DNA of 64,000 nt, taken from assembly GCA_050951605.1 (NCBI GenBank), contig JBMNJJ010000002.1, positions 62,001 to 126,000 on the forward strand. Direction: 5' to 3'. This DNA is from DUTS01 sp050951605 (GTDB lineage: Bacteria; Bacillota; Peptococcia; DRI-13; DTU073). How positions within the stretch are numbered: the stretch's first letter is position 1; every line of letters begins with the position of its first letter. The translations under genes and the position numbers were made by a program. The notes below the pieces were generated by a model. The model had not been told where the DNA came from and ran no database searches. It saw only the letters and a program-made list of their open reading frames with translations. Shown piece by piece: positions 59,268 through 64,000 of the stretch.

Positions 59268-60971
59268 ATGAATGGGGCTGAGTATATTGTCAAGTTTTTG
59301 GAGAAAAAGGGGGTAGATTTAGTTTTTGGCTATCCGGGGGGCGCTGTTTTGTTTTTGTATGATGTTTTAGGGCGTTCTTCTATTCAACATATTCTCACTC
59401 GACATGAACAGGGTGCCATTCATGCCGCCGATGGTTATGCGCGGGTTACTGGCAAAACAGGAGTTTGTTTAGCTACATCGGGTCCCGGAGCTACAAATTT
59501 AGTGACGGGAATTGCGAATGCTTATTTAGATTCTGTGCCGATTTTAGCTATCACCGGTCAAGTAAGTGTAGAAAGTATTGGTCGCGACTCTTTTCAGGAA
59601 GCAGATATTGTGGGGATCACGATGCCTATTACAAAACATAATTATTTAGTTAAAGAACCGGATACTTTACCGGAAATTTTGGAAGAAGCTTGGAAAGTGG
59701 CTAGAGAAGGTCGCCCGGGCCCGGTACTTATTGATATCCCTAAAAATGTGTTTACAGGTACTGTGGATTTTTCCGAGGTTGTGTTGAGTACGCGTAAACA
59801 GAAAATCCCTTTTAAAAATGGTTTAAATAAACAGTTGGAAAGAATTGTGGAGGTATTAAAAAAGGCTCAAAAACCACTTTTGTTTGCCGGTGGAGGAGTA
59901 GTTTCCGCCGGTGCAGAGGAGGAACTAGCAGATTTTATCAAGTATACCGGAATTCCTGTGGTTACATCTCTGATGGGCAAGGGAGTAATTCCGGAAAAAG
60001 AGGGCGGTTCTTTAGGGATGATTGGGATGCATGGGCAGCCTGTAGCTAATTTAGCTTTGAGTGCTTGTGATGTCTTAATCGCTTTAGGAACGCGGTTTAG
60101 TGATCGGGTTACCGGGAATCCACAGCATTTTCTTACTGATACGTGTATCATTCATGTGGATATTGACCCGGCCGAATTATTTAAAAATGTGCAAATTGAC
60201 CTTCCCGTAGTTAGTGATGCAAAAAAATTTTTGCAAATGCTTTTACAGACTTTACGGGAGGAAAAGATAAGCGTTACTTTTAAATCTTGGTTGGAACAGA
60301 TTAAGGTTTGGGCTAAGGAGTATCCGCTTGCTTTTACCCCGGGCTCTCTATTAAAACCTCAGGAAGTAATTAGAGAGGTTGCTTGGCAAGCTGAAGATGA
60401 GCCGATTGTTGTTACTGATGTAGGACAGCATCAGATGTTTGTAGCCCAACATTATCCTGTACAGGGGAGAAGAAGTTTTGTGACTTCCGGGGGTTTAGGG
60501 ACAATGGGTTTTGGGCTCCCCGCTGCCATGGGGGCAGCTTTCGGTAGACCGGGAGAAAAGGTTATTCTTTTTACCGGTGATGGTGGTTTTCAGATGACAG
60601 GACAAGAATTAGCAGTAATTGCTCAATATCAGCTTCCGGTGAAGGCTTTTATAATTAATAATTCGTGTTTAGGTATGGTCAGGCAGTGGCAGGAACTTTT
60701 CTTTAATGCTCATTATGCTCAGTCTGTCTTTACCGGTGGTCCTGATTATCTTAAGTTAGCTGAAGCTTATGGAGTCAAGGCTTGGCAGATAAGTAAGTCG
60801 GAAGAAACGAAAGCCATTGTCAGTAAAGCTCTTCAGCATCCGGGACCTGTGGTAGTGGAGTGTATTGTTGACTCGGAGGAAAATGTTTTACCGATGGTTC
60901 CGCCGGGTGGAAAACCTAGTGAGATGTTAGGGAGGTGGCATGGTGAAACACACATTAGCCGTCTTGGTTGA
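59268..60971 (+). CDS. ilvB: Acetolactate synthase, large subunit (copy 1)
   Basis: This ThDP enzyme makes acetolactate or acetohydroxybutyrate, the first common step to Val, Leu and Ile. At 567 residues it has all domains: FGYPGGAVLFLYDVL with the catalytic Glu in TRHEQGAIHAADGYARVTG, CLATSGPGATNLVTG, and the ThDP/Mg motif GDGGFQMTGQELAVIAQYQL...INNSCLGMVRQWQ. AAAGGAGGTG lies about 12 bases before the ATG. It overlaps ilvN by 32 bases. Control is by the tandem T-box and ykkC-type leader. Confidence 0.95.
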   Translation: MNGAEYIVKFLEKKGVDLVFGYPGGAVLFLYDVLGRSSIQHILTRHEQGAIHAADGYARVTGKTGVCLATSGPGATNLVTGIANAYLDSVPILAITGQVSVESIGRDSFQEADIVGITMPITKHNYLVKEPDTLPEILEEAWKVAREGRPGPVLIDIPKNVFTGTVDFSEVVLSTRKQKIPFKNGLNKQLERIVEVLKKAQKPLLFAGGGVVSAGAEEELADFIKYTGIPVVTSLMGKGVIPEKEGGSLGMIGMHGQPVANLALSACDVLIALGTRFSDRVTGNPQHFLTDTCIIHVDIDPAELFKNVQIDLPVVSDAKKFLQMLLQTLREEKISVTFKSWLEQIKVWAKEYPLAFTPGSLLKPQEVIREVAWQAEDEPIVVTDVGQHQMFVAQHYPVQGRRSFVTSGGLGTMGFGLPAAMGAAFGRPGEKVILFTGDGGFQMTGQELAVIAQYQLPVKAFIINNSCLGMVRQWQELFFNAHYAQSVFTGGPDYLKLAEAYGVKAWQISKSEETKAIVSKALQHPGPVVVECIVDSEENVLPMVPPGGKPSEMLGRWHGETHISRLG

Positions 60972-61422
60972 AAATAGTCCCGGAGTTTTATCTCGTGTCG
61001 CCGGACTTTTTGCTCGCCGTGGTTATAATATTGAAAGTTTAGTGGTGGGAGAAACAGAAGACAAGACAGCTTCGCGGATTACTTTAGTTGTCGAAGGGGA
61101 CGAAAGGGTTATTGAGCAGGTGAGTAAACAGTTAAATAAACAAGTTGAAGTGATTAAGATTCAAGATATTACTAATGAGGAAACAGTAGATCGGCAGATG
61201 CTTTTAATAAAAGTTTCTGCAGGTCCGGAGGATCGTCAGGAAATTCTTCAGCTTATGGAAATTTTCCGTTGCCGAATTGTTGATATTGGCAGACGTTCTT
61301 TGATTGTTGAGGCTACGGGAGATGAAGGAAAAATAGAGGCCATTATTCAATCTTTAAGACCATTTGGGATTAAGGAATTAGTGAGGACAGGTAAAGTATC
61401 GATGGTTAGAGGGTCAAAATAA
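60940..61422 (+). CDS. ilvN: Acetolactate synthase, small (regulatory) subunit
   Basis: This is a 160-residue subunit with an N-terminal ACT domain (TLAVLVENSPGVLSRVAGLF...RGYNIESLVVG) that binds valine and mediates feedback inhibition, and the usual C-terminal domain (VSAGPEDRQEILQLMEIFRC...RTGKVSMVRG). GGGAGGTGGC precedes the ATG. It overlaps the 3' end of ilvB by 32 bases, which fits stoichiometric coupled synthesis. Confidence 0.95.
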   Translation: MVKHTLAVLVENSPGVLSRVAGLFARRGYNIESLVVGETEDKTASRITLVVEGDERVIEQVSKQLNKQVEVIKIQDITNEETVDRQMLLIKVSAGPEDRQEILQLMEIFRCRIVDIGRRSLIVEATGDEGKIEAIIQSLRPFGIKELVRTGKVSMVRGSK

Positions 61423-61485
61423 AGCTTGATATAGTGTTAATTAAATTCATAATAAAAAACAAATCAAATGAGGAGGTAATTAGAA

Positions 61486-62481
61486 ATGGCAAAAATGTTT
61501 TATGACCATGACGCAGATTTGAAGAATTTAACAGGGAAGACGGTGGCTGTCTTAGGTTATGGCAGTCAGGGGCATGCTCAAGCACAAAACCTTAAGGAAA
61601 GTGGCGTTGATGTTATTGTTGGTTTAAGAAAGGGTAGTTCTTCTTGGAGTAAGGCAGAGGCTGCCGGGCTTAAGGTTTACACGGTAGCGGAAGCGGCAGA
61701 AAAGGCTGATTTAATTCAAGTATTGCTTCCTGATGAGAAACAGGCCGAAGTATATAGGAAGGAGATTGCTCCCGGTATGAAAGCCGGTAAAGCGTTAATC
61801 TTTTCACATGGCTTTAATATTCATTATGGACAGATTGTACCACCTCAAGATGTAGATGTGTTTATGGTAGCTCCCAAAGGACCCGGTCATATGGTGAGGA
61901 GATTATATACAGAAGGAACAGGTATTCCGGGACTAGTAGCTGTATATCAGGATGCTACCGGTAAAGCAATGGATTTAGCGCTTGCTTATGCGAGAGGAAT
62001 CGGTTGTACCCGGGCAGGTGTTCTTTTAACTACATTTAAAGAAGAAACGGAAACAGATCTTTTCGGTGAACAGTGTGTCCTTTGTGGTGGTTTAACCGAA
62101 TTAATCAGAGCGGGCTTTGATACTTTGGTCGAAGCGGGTTATCAACCTGAATCAGCTTATTTTGAAGTTTGTCATGAGTTAAAGTTGATTATTGATTTGA
62201 TTTATGAAGGTGGTATCGCTAATATGAGATATTCGATTAGTGATACAGCAGAGTATGGAGATATCATGATTGGGCGTCGCTTAATTACGGAAGAAACAAG
62301 AAAAGAAATGAAAAAGGCTTTAGAGGAAATTCAGGATGGTACTTTTGCTAAGGAATGGATTTTAGAGAACATGGCGGGAAGACCTAAATATAATGCCCTG
62401 AAGAAAATGGATGCTGAACATCCTATTGAAAAAGTAGGTCGGGAATTAAGAAGTAAAATGTCTTGGCTGAAAAAGAAATAA
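61486..62481 (+). CDS. ilvC: Ketol-acid reductoisomerase
   Basis: This is a class I enzyme of 331 residues that isomerises and reduces acetolactate to dihydroxyisovalerate. The Rossmann motif is AVLGYGSQGHAQAQNLKESG. The specificity loop GLRKGSSSWSKAE, with serines for the NADP phosphate, is followed by the Mg sites in GEQCVLCGGLTELIRAGFD and SDTAEYGDI. GAGGAGGTAATTAGAA lies before the ATG. It lies 63 bases after ilvN and 19 bases before the second ilvB. Confidence 0.96.
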   Translation: MAKMFYDHDADLKNLTGKTVAVLGYGSQGHAQAQNLKESGVDVIVGLRKGSSSWSKAEAAGLKVYTVAEAAEKADLIQVLLPDEKQAEVYRKEIAPGMKAGKALIFSHGFNIHYGQIVPPQDVDVFMVAPKGPGHMVRRLYTEGTGIPGLVAVYQDATGKAMDLALAYARGIGCTRAGVLLTTFKEETETDLFGEQCVLCGGLTELIRAGFDTLVEAGYQPESAYFEVCHELKLIIDLIYEGGIANMRYSISDTAEYGDIMIGRRLITEETRKEMKKALEEIQDGTFAKEWILENMAGRPKYNALKKMDAEHPIEKVGRELRSKMSWLKKK

Positions 62482-62500
62482 ATTATGGAGGTGTGTTCCT

Positions 62501-64000
62501 ATGGAACCGGGTGCGGAAATCTTGGTTAAGTGCCTGGAAAAAGAAGGTGTAGAGGTTATCTTTGGTTATCCGGGAGGAGCCGCGTTAGAGATTTTTGATG
62601 TTTTGCATCAATCTAAACAGATTAGGACAATTCTTGTTCGGCAGGAACAGGGAGCTGCTCATGCTGCTAGTGGGTATGCACGGTCGAGCGGAAAAACTGG
62701 TGTGTGTTTGGCTACTTCCGGTCCCGGAGCTACTAACTTGATTACAGGTATAGCTACTGCGTATATGGATTCTATTCCGTTGGTGATAATTACCGGGCAA
62801 GTGCCTTCGAAAATGGTGGGGACTGATGCTTTTCAGGAAGTAGATATAACCGGGATTTCCGAACCGATCACGAAACATAATTACTTAGTAAAAGAGGCTG
62901 AACAGTTACCTAGAATTGTGAAGGAAGCTTTTTATATAGCAGGAAGTGGTCGTCCGGGTCCGGTGTTGATCGATATTCCTAAGGATGCCTCCATCTCTTT
63001 GGCTGAATATAAAGAATGTAAAAGTGTAAATTTACGAGGCTATAAGCCGAATTTGGTAGGACATAAAGGACAAATAAAACAGGTGCTTCAGTTTATCAAA
63101 AAAGCACAACGACCACTTATTTGTGCCGGGGGAGGAGTCATTAGTGCTCAGGCGGAGAAGGAGTTATTGTATTTGGCCGAAACATTAAACATTCCCGTAG
63201 TTAATACGATGATGGGTTTAGGGAGTATCCCGCGGGAACATCCCCTTTCCTTGGGGATGTTAGGTGCATATGGATTAGCTAAGGCTAATTTAGTTGTGCA
63301 GTCCTGTGACTTATTAATCGCTTTAGGGATGCGTTTTGATGACCGCGTTACGGGGAATGTAGAGAAATTTGCTCCTCAGGCCAAGGTCATTCATATCGAT
63401 ATAGATAGTGCTGAAATTGGCAAGAATGTCCGAGCTGATATTCCTTTGGTGGGAGATTTAAAAATAGTCTTAAATCAAATTTTCGAAGGGCTGTTAAAGG
63501 AGAAAAAGGAATCTTGGTGGTTAGATTTGCAAGATGTAGAAAAATTAGAAGTAAAAGCGGTGGAGAAAGAAGAAGATTTAACTCCCAGTGAAATCATAGT
63601 GGCCCTAAATAAAATTCTACCTGAGGAAGCAATTATTACTACTGATGTAGGGCAACATCAAATGTGGGCAGCACAGGGTATAAATTTTAAAAAAACGCGT
63701 ACTTTTATTAGTTCCGGCGGTTTAGGAACGATGGGTTATGGCATCCCGGCAGGGGTAGGAGCTCAGGTAGCTTTCCCAAGTCGCCCTGTGGTAGTGATTA
63801 CAGGTGATGGTAGTTTTCAGATGGGAATGCCGGAGTTGGGTACTTGTTTAGAAGAGGATTTGCCGTTAAAAATTATTATTTTTAATAATCAGGCGCTAGG
63901 GATGGTTAAACAGTTGCAAGACCATTATTGTGCAGGACGGCACGTAGCAGTACATTTTAAGAAAACTCCGGAATTTCGCTATCTCGCTCAAGCTTATGGT
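62501..64000 (+). CDS. ilvB: Acetolactate synthase, large subunit (copy 2), partial
   Basis: The frame is open from ATG at 62501 to the right edge (500 codons; C-terminus missing). It is a full paralogue of the gene at 59268: FGYPGGAALEIFDVLH, RQEQGAAHAASGYARSSGKT, CLATSGPGATNLITG, and GDGSFQMGMPELGTCLEEDL...NNQALGMVKQLQ. Divergence is broad (AIITTDVGQHQMWAAQG is conserved, the linker is not), so this is an old duplication. ATGGAGGTG lies about nine bases upstream. It shares the operon and has no small subunit of its own in view. Confidence 0.94.
   Translation, partial: MEPGAEILVKCLEKEGVEVIFGYPGGAALEIFDVLHQSKQIRTILVRQEQGAAHAASGYARSSGKTGVCLATSGPGATNLITGIATAYMDSIPLVIITGQVPSKMVGTDAFQEVDITGISEPITKHNYLVKEAEQLPRIVKEAFYIAGSGRPGPVLIDIPKDASISLAEYKECKSVNLRGYKPNLVGHKGQIKQVLQFIKKAQRPLICAGGGVISAQAEKELLYLAETLNIPVVNTMMGLGSIPREHPLSLGMLGAYGLAKANLVVQSCDLLIALGMRFDDRVTGNVEKFAPQAKVIHIDIDSAEIGKNVRADIPLVGDLKIVLNQIFEGLLKEKKESWWLDLQDVEKLEVKAVEKEEDLTPSEIIVALNKILPEEAIITTDVGQHQMWAAQGINFKKTRTFISSGGLGTMGYGIPAGVGAQVAFPSRPVVVITGDGSFQMGMPELGTCLEEDLPLKIIIFNNQALGMVKQLQDHYCAGRHVAVHFKKTPEFRYLAQAYG

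Overview
The window looks like a chromosomal segment of an AT-rich, low-GC Gram-positive anaerobe, most likely a Clostridia/Peptococcaceae-type bacterium. The evidence is Firmicutes-style regulatory RNAs (T-box, ykkC-type, SAM-I and M-box riboswitches), strong purine-rich ribosome binding sites, indolepyruvate:ferredoxin oxidoreductase, formate-THF ligase, RNase HIII, and many secreted proteins carrying the copper-amine-oxidase-like 'stalk' domain of Clostridia. No rRNA, tRNA, CRISPR array or prophage was seen. The species cannot be named from the sequence.

Layout, left to right. 0-2.2 kb: the 5' part of a secreted stalk-domain protein (minus strand, running off the left edge), a decayed IS200/IS605 right end, and a Phd/RelE-type toxin-antitoxin pair. 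2.2-10.7 kb: RNase HIII, an orphan F420-0:glutamate ligase homologue, and a carbon-to-nitrogen block of glutamine synthetase, a NifV-like (possibly Re-) citrate/homocitrate synthase, aconitase and NADP isocitrate dehydrogenase, which together would make 2-oxoglutarate and glutamine. 10.9-16.3 kb: a TasA/camelysin-type secreted fibre locus with five small substrates, a multi-membrane-spanning SipW-like signal peptidase and a DUF5305-like membrane protein. 16.4-30.7 kb: IorAB, formate-THF ligase, a NamZ-like muramidase, an alanine-type aminotransferase, a secreted beta-propeller protein, lipoate ligase, a THUMP rRNA methyltransferase and an enoate-reductase-type flavoenzyme. 30.8-32.8 kb: a divergent RloA/RloB-like defence pair. 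33.0-35.7 kb: a SAM-riboswitch-controlled anaerobic homocysteine-synthesis operon (COG1900, NIL-ferredoxin, COG2122), followed by uppP. 36.8-47.1 kb: one giant secreted protein gene (about 3,400 codons) with near-identical RCC1 blocks and cadherin-like repeats. 47.1-51.4 kb: an AlgI/AlgX-like O-acetylation pair and corA behind an M-box, all on the minus strand. 51.6-57.2 kb: a D-Ala-D-Ala dipeptidase/CapA/stalk fusion, a YyaL-type gene broken by an in-frame stop, a second CapA protein and a DUF378 protein. 57.3-58.6 kb: a second toxin-antitoxin pair between two copies of one terminator, and an unknown gene. 58.7-64 kb: the branched-chain amino-acid operon ilvB-ilvN-ilvC-ilvB2 behind a tandem T-box plus ykkC-type (probably ppGpp) leader.

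Cell-envelope and extracellular functions dominate: the TasA-like fibres, the giant repeat protein, the NamZ, VanX/CapA and O-acetylation genes, and four stalk-domain proteins. Metabolic genes are arranged as amino-acid supply modules (2-oxoglutarate/glutamine, alanine, homocysteine, branched-chain).

Several genes are interrupted by single-base changes in short homopolymers (rloB twice, COG2122, uppP, the giant gene), one carries a 21-base stop-containing insertion (yyaL-like), and two read as intact proteins only from AUA or AUU start codons (glnA, the flavin reductase). These may be real decay or sequencing error; the DNA alone does not decide.
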